Positions 17,423 to 24,921 are shown, numbered from the stretch's first letter. The stretch: DNA of 44,017 bases from Lachnospiraceae bacterium (GCA_022510545.1 JAFLTG010000016.1:1-44017), one strand, 5' to 3'. Notes: generated by a model from the letters alone, not told the origin. Numbers and translations: made by a program.

Positions 17423-18100
17423 TTATTTTGCTCCGTACTGCTCATAATATGCATCTATAGCCGCTTTCAAAGTATCATCTATATATACCGTACCTTTATA
17501 TAGCTTGTTATGTAAACAAGCAACTACATCTTCCATAGTAACAATTGCATTTGCTCCAAAACCATATTTGCTCTGAATTTCCTCCAGTGCGCTCTTTTCG
17601 GTCTCAAGTCCCCTCTCCATACGGTTCAGCGATACCATTAGACCTATGACTTCCACATTTGCCTGAGCCTTTATGATAGGGAAGGTCTCTTCTATGGATT
17701 TGCCGGAGGTGGTGACATCCTCAATTATAACTACCTTATCGCCGTCTTTTAACTTGCTTCCAAGAAGGATACCCGTATCCCCATGGTCTTTTACCTCTTT
17801 ACGGTTAGAGCAGTATCTGATTTCCTTGCCATAAAGCTCACTTATCGCCATCGTGGTTGCAACACTAAGGGGAATACCCTTATATGCAGGTCCGAATAGT
17901 ACGTCAAAATCAAGCCCGTAGTGGTCGTGAATAGCCTTGGCATAGTATTCACCCAGCTTACGCAGCTGCGCACCTGTCACATATGCTCCCGCATTCATAA
18001 AAAAAGGAGATTTCCTTCCGCTTTTTAATGTAAAGTCACCGAATTTAAGTACCTGGCACTCTAACATGAACTCAATAAATTCCTGCTTGTACTGTTCCAT
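17423..18100 (-). CDS. pyrE: Orotate phosphoribosyltransferase
   Basis: PyrE joins orotate to PRPP to give OMP. The 225 residues include KSGRKSPFFMNAG near the start, GPAYKGIPL, and the PRPP loop VVIIEDVTTSGKSI. The frame is open for 20 more codons upstream, but AAAGGAGG 10 bases before the ATG at 18100 and the family N-terminus (MEQYKQEFIEF) set the start. Its own promoter lies at 18151-18179. The next enzyme, pyrF, is 3 kb away and has a separate promoter. No PyrR-type attenuator was recognised in the leader. Confidence 0.96.
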   Translation of the reverse strand: MEQYKQEFIEFMLECQVLKFGDFTLKSGRKSPFFMNAGAYVTGAQLRKLGEYYAKAIHDHYGLDFDVLFGPAYKGIPLSVATTMAISELYGKEIRYCSNRKEVKDHGDTGILLGSKLKDGDKVVIIEDVTTSGKSIEETFPIIKAQANVEVIGLMVSLNRMERGLETEKSALEEIQSKYGFGANAIVTMEDVVACLHNKLYKGTVYIDDTLKAAIDAYYEQYGAK

Positions 18101-18150
18101 TTTGTATGAACCTCCTTTTGCCAATTTGTACCATTTCTTATACTTTTCAT

Positions 18151-18179
18151 AGTCTAACATAAAATCGGGGGGTTTTCAA
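18151..18179 (-). promoter_or_regulatory. Sigma-A promoter of pyrE
   Basis: TTGAAA (18174-18179) and TAGACT (18151-18156) on the minus strand are spaced by exactly 17 bases. A short palindrome, TGGGATTTTCCCA, lies just upstream at about 18197-18209. The predicted start is about 45 bases before the pyrE ATG. Confidence 0.65.
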
Positions 18180-18258
18180 TTGGTTTTGAGTGGTAATGGG
18201 AAAATCCCAAGGTATAAACAACAAGAATTTTCTAGAATTTTATTTGATATGCTGTCAG

Positions 18259-18540
18259 TTACATTTTAAACAAATCTGAGTGAGTTCCCGTATCAACTAA
18301 CGTCAATGTTAATATATCATCTTCTATAAGATATATTAATAACCAGTCCGGTTGTATATGACACTCTCTAAAATCTTTATATTTACCGCCCAAAGAGTGA
18401 TCTTTATATTTATTTTCCAACGGAATACCATTTAACAGTTTATCTACAACCGTATCTAATAAAGCAATATCCAAACCTCTTTTTTTTGCAAGCTTTAAAC
18501 TCTTTTTAAATTTTCCGGACAATACTAAACTATATTTCAT
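18259..18540 (-). CDS. yafQ: YafQ-family mRNA interferase toxin
   Basis: YafQ cleaves mRNA on the ribosome. The 93 residues keep all the residues used by E. coli YafQ: His48, His61, Asp65, Trp66 (ECHIQPDWLLIY), His87 and Phe91 (GTHSDLF). The toxin should therefore be active. Its start overlaps the antitoxin gene by 11 bp, giving translational coupling. No terminator with a T-run follows; the pyrE promoter lies 80 bp downstream. Confidence 0.93.
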   Translation of the reverse strand: MKYSLVLSGKFKKSLKLAKKRGLDIALLDTVVDKLLNGIPLENKYKDHSLGGKYKDFRECHIQPDWLLIYLIEDDILTLTLVDTGTHSDLFKM

Positions 18541-18808
18541 TGTCTATGTCCTCCAACGCTTCCTTAAAGCTGGTATAACGTTTCGTATCAGGATCCTTAC
18601 TAATCCGCTTTGCTTCTTCCATAGCCTCAATAGTTTCAGGTTTAAATTCCGGATATTTTACATCAAAAGGAATCCCACCGCGTAAAACTACCTGTTTTAA
18701 GAACATATTTACTGCATCGGACAGATTGAGTCCTAATCCTTCCAAAAGTTCTACAGCCTGTTTTTTGGTCACTTCATCTATTCTAATTTGAGTTGGTGTT
18801 GTTGCCAT
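18530..18808 (-). CDS. dinJ: RelB/DinJ-family antitoxin
   Basis: DinJ neutralises YafQ and represses the operon. The 92 residues start with a ribbon-helix-helix (TQIRIDEVTKKQAVELLEGL, then NLSDAVNMFLKQVV), the DNA-binding part, and end in an acidic helix expected to wrap the toxin. AGAAGG lies seven bases before ATG. Promoter and dyads directly upstream fit autoregulation by the DinJ-YafQ complex. Confidence 0.92.
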   Translation of the reverse strand: MATTPTQIRIDEVTKKQAVELLEGLGLNLSDAVNMFLKQVVLRGGIPFDVKYPEFKPETIEAMEEAKRISKDPDTKRYTSFKEALEDIDNEI

Positions 18809-18834
18809 ATTAATACCTTCTTTCCGTTTTGTTA

Positions 18835-18863
18835 ATTATACTACGAAAACAATACAATTACAA
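18835..18863 (-). promoter_or_regulatory. Promoter of dinJ-yafQ
   Basis: TTGTAA (18858-18863) and a consensus TATAAT (18835-18840) are spaced by 17 bases on the minus strand. The start would be about 20 bases before the antitoxin ATG. The -35 element lies inside a 7-bp dyad. Confidence 0.75.
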
Positions 18864-18906
18864 TACAAATTGTAAATTCACAGTTAATCTAACTATTTTA
18901 CAATTT
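18858..18906. promoter_or_regulatory. Operator dyads upstream of dinJ-yafQ
   Basis: TTACAAT and ATTGTAA (18858-18864 and 18869-18875) are perfect arms around a four-base centre and cover the -35 box. AAATTGTAAA at 18867-18876 is repeated inverted as TTTACAATTT at 18897-18906, a perfect 10-bp match 20 bases away. Such TTGTAA half-sites fit binding of ribbon-helix-helix antitoxin dimers. Confidence 0.6.
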
Positions 18907-18980
18907 ACACTACTTTTATATTTTCTTGTCTATAATTATATACTCACTATCCTTAATATATTAATTATAAAAAATCCCCC

Positions 18981-19009
18981 TTGACACATCCAGACTATTA
19001 TGATAGTCT
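18981..19009 (+). promoter_or_regulatory. Promoter of the blaI/blaR-type operon
   Basis: Consensus TTGACA (18981-18986) is followed after 17 bases by TAGTCT (19004-19009) on the plus strand. The -10 element overlaps the first operator dyad, so a bound repressor would block polymerase. Confidence 0.75.
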
Positions 19010-19039
19010 TAACTAAAACCACAGACTATCACAATAGTC
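18993..19039. promoter_or_regulatory. Two operator dyads for the BlaI-type repressor
   Basis: Perfect dyads GACTAT-N4-ATAGTC occur at 18993-19008 and 19024-19039. Their spacing is 31 bp, three helical turns. They resemble the paired ACTACA-type operators of BlaI/MecI but carry the half-site GACTAT. One covers the promoter -10 and the other the early transcript region. Confidence 0.85.
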
Positions 19040-19069
19040 CACACTATACGGAAAGGAGCTATAAATACC

Positions 19070-19423
19070 ATGAAACTCTTCGACTCAGAACTAAAGGTAA
19101 TGGAAGTTCTATGGGAACAAGGCAGTCTGCCTGCCCGTGATATCGTAGATGTGTTATCAGCCAAAATCGGTTGGAACAAAAATACCACCTACACCGTAAT
19201 CAAGAAATGTATTGAAAAAGGCGCCATCGAGCGTGAGGAACCCATTTTTTTATGTAAACCTCTTGTAACCAAAGACGAGGTGGCACAGAGTGAAACCGAG
19301 CAGTTAATTGATAAGATGTTCGGTGGTTCCAGTGAACTTTTTTTCTCATCTTTTCTTAAAAATCAGGGGATCTCGGAGGAAGATGCCAAACGACTTTCCA
19401 AAATGATAAAGGAGGCTAAATAA
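19070..19423 (+). CDS. BlaI/MecI/CopY-family repressor
   Basis: The 117 residues have the winged-helix N-terminus of the family (SELKVMEVLWEQGSLPARDIVD) with the recognition segment GWNKNTTYTVIKKCIEKG, then a helical dimer domain. In this family the repressor is cut when a partner M56 membrane peptidase senses its signal. The partner gene starts one base after this stop codon, and the ribosome site for it (AAAGGAGG) lies inside this gene. GGAG lies 11 bases before ATG. Autoregulation through the two upstream dyads is very likely. Confidence 0.93.
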   Translation: MKLFDSELKVMEVLWEQGSLPARDIVDVLSAKIGWNKNTTYTVIKKCIEKGAIEREEPIFLCKPLVTKDEVAQSETEQLIDKMFGGSSELFFSSFLKNQGISEEDAKRLSKMIKEAK

Positions 19424-19424
19424 T

Positions 19425-21050
19425 ATGCTGCATTTAAGAATGAATATGCCCTTTGCACTAATGGCATTCTACGGAAGCCTTATGATTATAATTGTCCTGC
19501 TATTTCGTGCTTTTCTTAAGGATAAGCTGCCTAAATTTGTTTTTCCAATACTTTGGTGTGTTGTACTGCTGCGTCTGCTCGTACCATTTTCTTTAAGCAG
19601 CCCTTTAAGTATCAAAATATCTGATAGTTCGCAGTTATCTATGCTATCTGAATTTATCAATGCCATTAGCGGAGATATTTCAAGCGCTACAGCCTATTCA
19701 GTGACTACTTATGAGGATACCATAACTGCAGGCAATATAGGAGTAGACCATCCCGACATTAGTGAGGATATACCGGAAGATACCCCTATTTATCAATATT
19801 CAGATGTGATTGAAACACAATCAGAAACACCTATTACAATTACCTATGCCGGTACGGCATCATCTGCTATGGGCGATATTAGATTTTTACCTTTTAATAC
19901 ATTAATATTAATTCCCATAATTTATTTTGCAGGTGCATTGATAACATTAGTTATTTTATTACTGCAAAGAGTACATTATATTTCCAGGCTGAAAAACCGC
20001 CTGTTAATTGAACATAACGAAACCATAAACAATATTCTGCGCGAAATGGATATGGGACATATACTGGTATTTACCAATGATGAGATTGCCTCTCCTTTGG
20101 TATGCGGTTTATTTTCACCACGCATCTATCTGCCGACAAGGATGGATTTTGGTAATACGGAGCTTCTTGGACACATACTTACACACGAAGTCATGCATAT
20201 AAGACGTAAGGATAACTGGATCAAAACAGCTATGCTGGCAGTGCTTATCTTAAACTGGTTCAATCCTTTAGTCTGGCTGATGTCAAAATATCTTTCATCG
20301 GATTTGGAAACCGCGTGCGACGAAGCTGTCCTTATGCACTACCATGATGAAGAAACAAGGAAAAGCTATGCTTACAGTCTTCTTGCAATGGCAATTACAG
20401 GAAACCGGCCTACGCTGCTTTACAGTGCCTTTTCCAAAACAGAGGTAGAGAAAAGAATCAAAAGCATAGTACATTATAAAAAGGCTTCTGCATTTTTGTT
20501 AATTTTCAGCGTAGCATTCATATTGAGCAGTGCAGTTGTATTTGCTACTGGCCCACAGGCTCCTTTTTCTTCATATCTGACTTCCTACTGTGCAAGCAGC
20601 AGCTGCCGCTGGGGCGTTCAGGTTAGCATAACACGCGATATTTTACTCAGCAAAAACGCTCATAAACGTGCTGATTATATCGTATTAGACACTCTAAGAA
20701 CAGATACAACAAATGACCCTGAACTTATAGAAAATCGTATCAGGCAGGCTCTGGCTAATGAGTTTAAAGTGGAAACAGGTGCCTTTGACTTTAGCTTCAG
20801 CTTATGCTTAGATGATGAAGAAAGGGATAAAGAGTGGGAAGAATGGAATCTTACAAAGGATGCCCATGGCTATTTTCTCTACAAAGGTGAGCCTGTCAGG
20901 GTTTATATTGACGAAGATGGCGGTTACTATCAATCCAGAGAAGAAGGTTCGATTGACATAACTGTACAGAGAGATAAATACGGGTATATAAGCCGTATTG
21001 TGGAATTGCGTGAAGGCGATAGCGATTTTGACCGCCGCACCAGAGAATAA
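19425..21050 (+). CDS. M56-family membrane metallopeptidase (BlaR1/MecR1-like) with an unrelated sensor tail
   Basis: The 541 residues show four membrane helices (about 10-30, 38-57, 156-181 and 354-375), the zinc site HEVMH at 254-258 and a downstream Glu in SSDLETACDE. This peptidase is expected to inactivate the BlaI-type repressor upon signalling. BlaR1 proper ends in a penicillin-binding domain. Here the external tail (about 377-541, 165 residues) is shorter, acidic, has two close Cys (389 and 394) and shows no SxxK, SxN or KTG set. No beta-lactamase gene follows; the next gene is convergent pyrF. The ligand is unknown. Confidence 0.85.
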   Translation: MLHLRMNMPFALMAFYGSLMIIIVLLFRAFLKDKLPKFVFPILWCVVLLRLLVPFSLSSPLSIKISDSSQLSMLSEFINAISGDISSATAYSVTTYEDTITAGNIGVDHPDISEDIPEDTPIYQYSDVIETQSETPITITYAGTASSAMGDIRFLPFNTLILIPIIYFAGALITLVILLLQRVHYISRLKNRLLIEHNETINNILREMDMGHILVFTNDEIASPLVCGLFSPRIYLPTRMDFGNTELLGHILTHEVMHIRRKDNWIKTAMLAVLILNWFNPLVWLMSKYLSSDLETACDEAVLMHYHDEETRKSYAYSLLAMAITGNRPTLLYSAFSKTEVEKRIKSIVHYKKASAFLLIFSVAFILSSAVVFATGPQAPFSSYLTSYCASSSCRWGVQVSITRDILLSKNAHKRADYIVLDTLRTDTTNDPELIENRIRQALANEFKVETGAFDFSFSLCLDDEERDKEWEEWNLTKDAHGYFLYKGEPVRVYIDEDGGYYQSREEGSIDITVQRDKYGYISRIVELREGDSDFDRRTRE

Positions 21051-21052
21051 AA

Positions 21053-21090
21053 TTGAAAAAGCGGGGCACTTACTTTCCAAGCGCTCCCGC
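21053..21090 (-). terminator. Intrinsic terminator overlapping the end of pyrF
   Basis: GCGGG-GCGCTT (21079-21090, one bulged A) pairs with AAGTGCCCCGC (21061-21071) to give an 11-bp stem with a short loop, followed by TTTTTCAATTTT on the minus strand. The stem includes the last pyrF codons and the stop at 21070-21072. Its T-run extends to the end of the convergent M56 gene, 19 bp away. Confidence 0.85.
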
Positions 21091-21993
21091 AATATCCTCT
21101 TTCATTGCAAGCACTGCCTCTCTTGAGGCCTCTGCAAAATGCTCTGCTCCAAATTTAGCATACTGCTCCTGCTGATATGCCGCTATAATGCCTCTGGACG
21201 AATTTACGATTGCTCCAAGTCCATCTTCATTAAAGAAATGTACAAGATCAGCGCCTTTTCCGCCCTGAGCCCCATATCCCGGCACAAGAATGAAGGTCTT
21301 AGGCATCAGTTTACGCAATATCTTACCCTGCTCCGGATAAGTTGCGCCTACCACTGCGCCTACATTACTGTATGAGCTTCCCATACAGTCCTCGCCCCAT
21401 TTTGCAACCATCTCACCAACATGCTCATAAAGCGGTCTTCCTTCTATCACACGGTCCTGAATCTCACCGCTGCTGGGGTTTGAAGTCTTTACCAACAAGA
21501 ATATACCCTTGTTTTCTTCCTTACATACCTTAATAAAAGGTGTAACCCCATCCGAGCCAAAATAAGGATTCACGGTTATAAAGTCCTCGTCAAAACCACT
21601 GTATAGTTTGCTTCCGACCTGTACTTTTCCAATATGTCCTATTGCATATGCTTCGGATGTTGAACCAATGTCACCACGTTTGATATCACCGATTACAACA
21701 AGCCCTTTTTCCTTACAATAATCCACAGTCCTTTTAAAAACAACCAGTCCCTCTATACCAAACTGCTCATACATAGCAATCTGAGGCTTGACCGCAGGAA
21801 TTAAATCACATATGTTATCTATTATCTCTTTATTAAAAAGCCATATTGCTTCTGCCGCACCCTTAAGCGTTTCACCATATTCGTCATACGCCTTTTTCTT
21901 TAAATGCTCCGGAACATATTTAAGCATCGGGTCCAGACCTACAACAATCGGTGCCTCGGTCTTTTTAATCTTTTCAACTAATTTATCAATCAT
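21070..21993 (-). CDS. pyrF: Orotidine 5'-phosphate decarboxylase (type 2, long form)
   Basis: PyrF decarboxylates OMP to UMP. The 307-residue length and motifs GLDPMLKYVP, VIGDIKRGDIGST (catalytic Asp-Lys-Asp region) and DFITVNPYFGSDG mark the long subfamily 2. The start overlaps the stop of the Nudix-like gene by four bases (ATGA), so the two are translationally coupled. Promoter and leader of the pair lie at 22404-22503. Confidence 0.96.
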   Translation of the reverse strand: MIDKLVEKIKKTEAPIVVGLDPMLKYVPEHLKKKAYDEYGETLKGAAEAIWLFNKEIIDNICDLIPAVKPQIAMYEQFGIEGLVVFKRTVDYCKEKGLVVIGDIKRGDIGSTSEAYAIGHIGKVQVGSKLYSGFDEDFITVNPYFGSDGVTPFIKVCKEENKGIFLLVKTSNPSSGEIQDRVIEGRPLYEHVGEMVAKWGEDCMGSSYSNVGAVVGATYPEQGKILRKLMPKTFILVPGYGAQGGKGADLVHFFNEDGLGAIVNSSRGIIAAYQQEQYAKFGAEHFAEASREAVLAMKEDIAGALGK

Positions 21994-22394
21994 AAAGCTT
22001 TTCCCTTTAAATCCTGCAAAACGAACTGGTTTTCAACATATTCATCAATCTGCGCTCTCGTAACCCACTGATATTCGCCAAACTCCTCCGGCAAGACTAT
22101 GTTATGCTCTTCTTCCGCTTCAATGGAACAAATATATGCTATACCGATGCAATGTGTATCAGCCAGCATATTCGACCAAGTATATTCAATTTTCTCTATT
22201 TTGCCGTCTATGGACAAAATCTCATGAATTGCACGAAGCATCGCATCATCCGGAGCTTCCCCATGGTTTACTTCAGTATCTATAAATTCCCATACAAATG
22301 GATCCGGAATACGGTCATCCACCCATCTTTTTATCACCAGATACTTATTGTCTTTTTTGACTATTCCTTTCACACGAACATAAGTATTTGCCAT
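21990..22394 (-). CDS. Nudix-fold protein with a degenerate Nudix box, coupled to pyrF
   Basis: The 134 residues follow the Nudix fold: VRVKGIVKKDNKYLVIKRW at the start, then the box region GEAPDDAMLRAIHEIL (about 45-60), then a sheet ending in EFGEYQWVTRAQIDEY. The catalytic consensus is broken: the first Gly of the box is missing, REU is RAI, and EE is EI, so two metal-binding Glu are lost. It may bind a nucleotide or nucleotide sugar without hydrolysing it. A GTG nine bases upstream keeps the frame open, but AAAGGTGG with correct spacing supports the ATG at 22394. The overlap with pyrF suggests a link to pyrimidine metabolism. Confidence 0.8.
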   Translation of the reverse strand: MANTYVRVKGIVKKDNKYLVIKRWVDDRIPDPFVWEFIDTEVNHGEAPDDAMLRAIHEILSIDGKIEKIEYTWSNMLADTHCIGIAYICSIEAEEEHNIVLPEEFGEYQWVTRAQIDEYVENQFVLQDLKGKAL

Positions 22395-22411
22395 AATTTC
22401 CACCTTTCTTC

Positions 22412-22465
22412 ACATTGACTTGTGTAGTCAATGTATTGATTACAATATTAAACTATTCTACACAA
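22412..22465 (-). promoter_or_regulatory. Leader hairpin with a competing pairing upstream of the Nudix-pyrF operon
   Basis: ACATTGACT and AGTCAATGT (22426-22434 and 22412-22420) form a perfect 9-bp stem with a five-base loop ending about 17 bases before the start codon. Earlier in the same leader TTGTGTAG (22458-22465) is perfectly complementary to CTACACAA (22420-22427), which spans the hairpin loop and flanks. Either an alternative stem or a loop-loop contact is possible. Confidence 0.5.
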
Positions 22466-22474
22466 CTACTATAT

Positions 22475-22503
22475 ATAGTACCATCGAGGTATACTATTGT
22501 CAA
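22475..22503 (-). promoter_or_regulatory. Sigma-A promoter of the Nudix-pyrF operon
   Basis: Consensus TTGACA (22498-22503) and TACTAT (22475-22480) are spaced by 17 bases on the minus strand. The transcript would begin near 22468, giving a leader of about 74 bases before the Nudix-like gene. Confidence 0.8.
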
Positions 22504-22528
22504 TATATAACCATTACAGTCATTACCC

Positions 22529-23572
22529 CTATCTGGTCTTCAAAAACTTATATTCTCTCTGTGCCGACTCATCATCCGGATAGGATTTCAAATAATCACC
22601 CATAAGAGCTGCTGCGGTCTTAAAATCCTCCATATACTCATAGGCAACGATTTCATTGAATTTAAGCGACTGCATTATCTCATTACCCTCAATACTCATG
22701 CCTTCCTTAAAGGAAGAAAGCGCCTGCTCATACTCACCCATCTGAATACGGCATAAGCCCAGTTGATTATAGATTTCCGCCTTACTCTGGTCAATCAGAG
22801 TATAGTCGTTATATATACTGGAAGCATAATTGTAGTCTCCCAGTGCTTCATATGTCCTTCCAAGATATAAGGCAGCCTCATAATCAGAAGAAATCTTAAC
22901 CTTCAAAAGATACTCTCTTGCATTCTCGTAATCCTCAAGATAATAGTAAATACGTCCTATATCATAGTTATCCATGGATTTCTCATTCTCGGTTATCGCC
23001 TGTTGCAGATATTCCCTTCCTATGTCTTTATATCCGTTGTCCGTAAGTACATTGTATATTTGAATCAGGCGGTTATAGTCATCTTTATCTAATGCAATTG
23101 TATTGTCAAAATCCTGCTTTGCGCCTTCAAAATTGCCACTGTAAAGTTTTACGCAGCCTCTTAAATAATATGCTTCTTTCTCTTTGGGGCGTAGTGCAAG
23201 AATTGCATCATATGTAGAAATTGCATCCTCACTTTGATTGTTTCTAAAATATGCGGTTGCAAGATAATAATTTATATCATAATCTATGTTTCCGGGAGTT
23301 CCGTTGCTAAGCTGCAGTGCTTTTTCAAAATATGTAATAGCGTCTTCATACCGGGACAGACCCATATATGCCAGACCATAGCCGCGACACACCTGTCTCT
23401 CATCCTCACCATCGGAAAGTGCATCTTTGAAATAATCCAGTGCATCATTATATTCAAGGTTTTGAACGGCTTCCATGCCGGATGTAAGATTATCCGGATC
23501 TTTCGCGGCGCCGCAGCCGGTACATAATATCAGGAGTGCTGTGCCGGCAGCTATCAGTTTTAACTTACTCAT
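22529..23572 (-). CDS. TPR-repeat lipoprotein
   Basis: The 347 residues begin with a lipoprotein signal (KLKLIAAGTALLILCTGCG, Cys20 as lipid site). The rest is a chain of tetratricopeptide repeats, about eight, with typical A/Y/G positions such as YGLAYMGLSRYEDAITYFEKAL and EAYYLRGCVKLYSGNFEGAKQDF. It should lie on the outer face of the membrane and act as a protein-binding scaffold. The partner is unknown. It has its own promoter, no terminator follows, and the Nudix-pyrF promoter starts directly downstream. Confidence 0.88.
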   Translation of the reverse strand: MSKLKLIAAGTALLILCTGCGAAKDPDNLTSGMEAVQNLEYNDALDYFKDALSDGEDERQVCRGYGLAYMGLSRYEDAITYFEKALQLSNGTPGNIDYDINYYLATAYFRNNQSEDAISTYDAILALRPKEKEAYYLRGCVKLYSGNFEGAKQDFDNTIALDKDDYNRLIQIYNVLTDNGYKDIGREYLQQAITENEKSMDNYDIGRIYYYLEDYENAREYLLKVKISSDYEAALYLGRTYEALGDYNYASSIYNDYTLIDQSKAEIYNQLGLCRIQMGEYEQALSSFKEGMSIEGNEIMQSLKFNEIVAYEYMEDFKTAAALMGDYLKSYPDDESAQREYKFLKTR

Positions 23573-23605
23573 TTGTTTTTCCTCAATTATTTTAATCCAT
23601 TACTC

Positions 23606-23641
23606 AGATTGCAAAACTCACAAACAGGCACCTTGCAATCT
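23606..23641 (-). promoter_or_regulatory. 9-bp inverted repeat in the TPR lipoprotein leader
   Basis: AGATTGCAA (minus strand, 23633-23641) is matched by TTGCAATCT (23606-23614) with an 18-base loop. It lies between the promoter and the ribosome site. No T-run follows, so a leader hairpin or protein site is possible. Confidence 0.4.
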
Positions 23642-23675
23642 CATTATTTATAACTAAATGTTACTATACATTATT

Positions 23676-23704
23676 ATTCTAGCACAGATAAATTACCGCG
23701 CCAA
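23676..23704 (-). promoter_or_regulatory. Promoter of the TPR lipoprotein gene
   Basis: TTGGCG (23699-23704) and TAGAAT (23676-23681) are spaced by 17 bases on the minus strand, with an extended TGC before the -10. The -35 element starts four bases after the stop codon region of the upstream YdcF-type gene. Confidence 0.7.
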
Positions 23705-23707
23705 TAA

Positions 23708-24454
23708 TTAAATAAGATTCCCATAGACCAAATCCTTAATAATTCCGAAAAATTCCCTTACCATATTATTAAGCTGGAAAATTACATTGGAATCCGCTGA
23801 TATGCCGCAGACATGTTTAATACCCTTATGTTTGGCAAGGTGAACGCCGCGGAATACGTGAAAGTTGTTGGTTACAATTCCAACCCTGTCATTTTCCTTA
23901 TCAAGAAATACCGCACTATAGTCTATATTTTCAGAAGTATCCGTGGACTTGTCCTCCATAATGATACGCTTACCGTCAACTCCTCTTTCCGTGAGATAAT
24001 CATACATTCCCTGTGCTTCACTGCAGGGTTCATTATAACCCTGACCGCCCGAAACAATGCACAACGTGTTCTCATTTTCCAACAGATAATCGTAAGCTTC
24101 ATCCAGACGGAATTTAAGTGCTGCAGAAGGTCCGTTTTCCTTTACCTGCGCGCCCAGAACAATAATATAATCCAGATTGGGTTCTCCTTTTGCCCGGAAC
24201 GAACTTATAATGCAGCCCTCCACCACAACAAATATAATAACGCTCATTATTAAAATACCTCCGGCTACATACTTAATCCCGACAGGTATCCGGTTCCACA
24301 AATCAAAATGTGTCATAACCGCAAGTCCTGCAAAAAATAAACCTCCCAGCGCCCATATCATATAAAAGTTACTGCCCGAATGTATACTGAAGATCAGCGC
24401 ACAATAGCCAAAACATAATAAACTGCACAAAATAAATATAATCATCTTTTTCAT
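23708..24454 (-). CDS. YdcF/ElyC/SanA-family (DUF218) membrane protein
   Basis: The 248 residues have three membrane helices in the first 90 residues, then a DUF218 domain with YIIVLGAQVKENGPS, CIVSGGQGYNEPCSEAQ and MEDKSTDTSENI. Members act at the cell envelope and affect wall precursor metabolism or vancomycin entry in other bacteria; the reaction is not settled. The ribosome site is weak (GAGAGAAAG). It follows the end of the chemosensory operon and precedes the TPR lipoprotein promoter. Confidence 0.87.
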   Translation of the reverse strand: MKKMIIFILCSLLCFGYCALIFSIHSGSNFYMIWALGGLFFAGLAVMTHFDLWNRIPVGIKYVAGGILIMSVIIFVVVEGCIISSFRAKGEPNLDYIIVLGAQVKENGPSAALKFRLDEAYDYLLENENTLCIVSGGQGYNEPCSEAQGMYDYLTERGVDGKRIIMEDKSTDTSENIDYSAVFLDKENDRVGIVTNNFHVFRGVHLAKHKGIKHVCGISADSNVIFQLNNMVREFFGIIKDLVYGNLI

Positions 24455-24510
24455 ACTACTTTCTCTCTATTTATGGCTAATCATTTTTCTGAGTTCGTCC
24501 TATGTGTATT

Positions 24511-24541
24511 AATGCCGACCCCCAACAGGGAAGCCGGCATT
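24511..24541 (-). terminator. Probable terminator at the end of the chemosensory operon
   Basis: AATGCCG (24535-24541 on the minus strand) pairs with CGGCATT (24511-24517), with further C/G pairing inside the loop. It starts four bases after the HPt stop codon. The tail is only TTAATAC, a poor T-run, so termination may be partial. Confidence 0.5.
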
Positions 24542-24544
24542 TAA

Positions 24545-24901
24545 CTAATCTTCCATATGACTTTCTATACATGCAACAATCTTTTCCTGAATCGGCAATA
24601 CTTCTTCAAGAAGCGTTCTGGCCGCTTCCGGGTCACCCGCACGAAGCAGATCTACAATCTTGGTGTAGGCTTCGTAAACAGGCGTAATAGACAAATTCCC
24701 CGATGTTCCTTTGATTGCATGTGTCTTTTCTATTACTTCATTATAATCCGTGCCGTCAAAATCAGGTTTCACATTATATGTGTTAATAGCCTTGACAAAA
24801 GAACCGAGCAGCTTTGTATACAGTTTTTCATTTCCGCTTATACGTTTTAGTCCTCCGTCAACATCTACACCCAATTCCCTAAGCTCATCAAAAAGACTCA
24901 T
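24545..24901 (-). CDS. Stand-alone histidine phosphotransfer (HPt) protein
   Basis: The 118 residues form a four-helix HPt domain with the phospho-acceptor His61 in THAIKGTSGNLS. HPt proteins pass phosphate between receiver domains. It is the last gene of the chemosensory operon, 20 bp after the receptor gene. Candidate partners in the operon are the free CheY-like receiver and the two receiver-HD-GYP proteins. A separate HPt in addition to the one inside CheA is unusual for a simple chemotaxis operon. Confidence 0.92.
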   Translation of the reverse strand: MSLFDELRELGVDVDGGLKRISGNEKLYTKLLGSFVKAINTYNVKPDFDGTDYNEVIEKTHAIKGTSGNLSITPVYEAYTKIVDLLRAGDPEAARTLLEEVLPIQEKIVACIESHMED

Positions 24902-24921
24902 CGAATTTGCTCCTCTCTATA

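Noticed and set aside
18809-19069. A small gene in the gap between the divergent dinJ and blaI starts
   Set aside because: The 261 bases are AT-rich and fully explained by two promoters and their dyads; no frame with a ribosome site was found.
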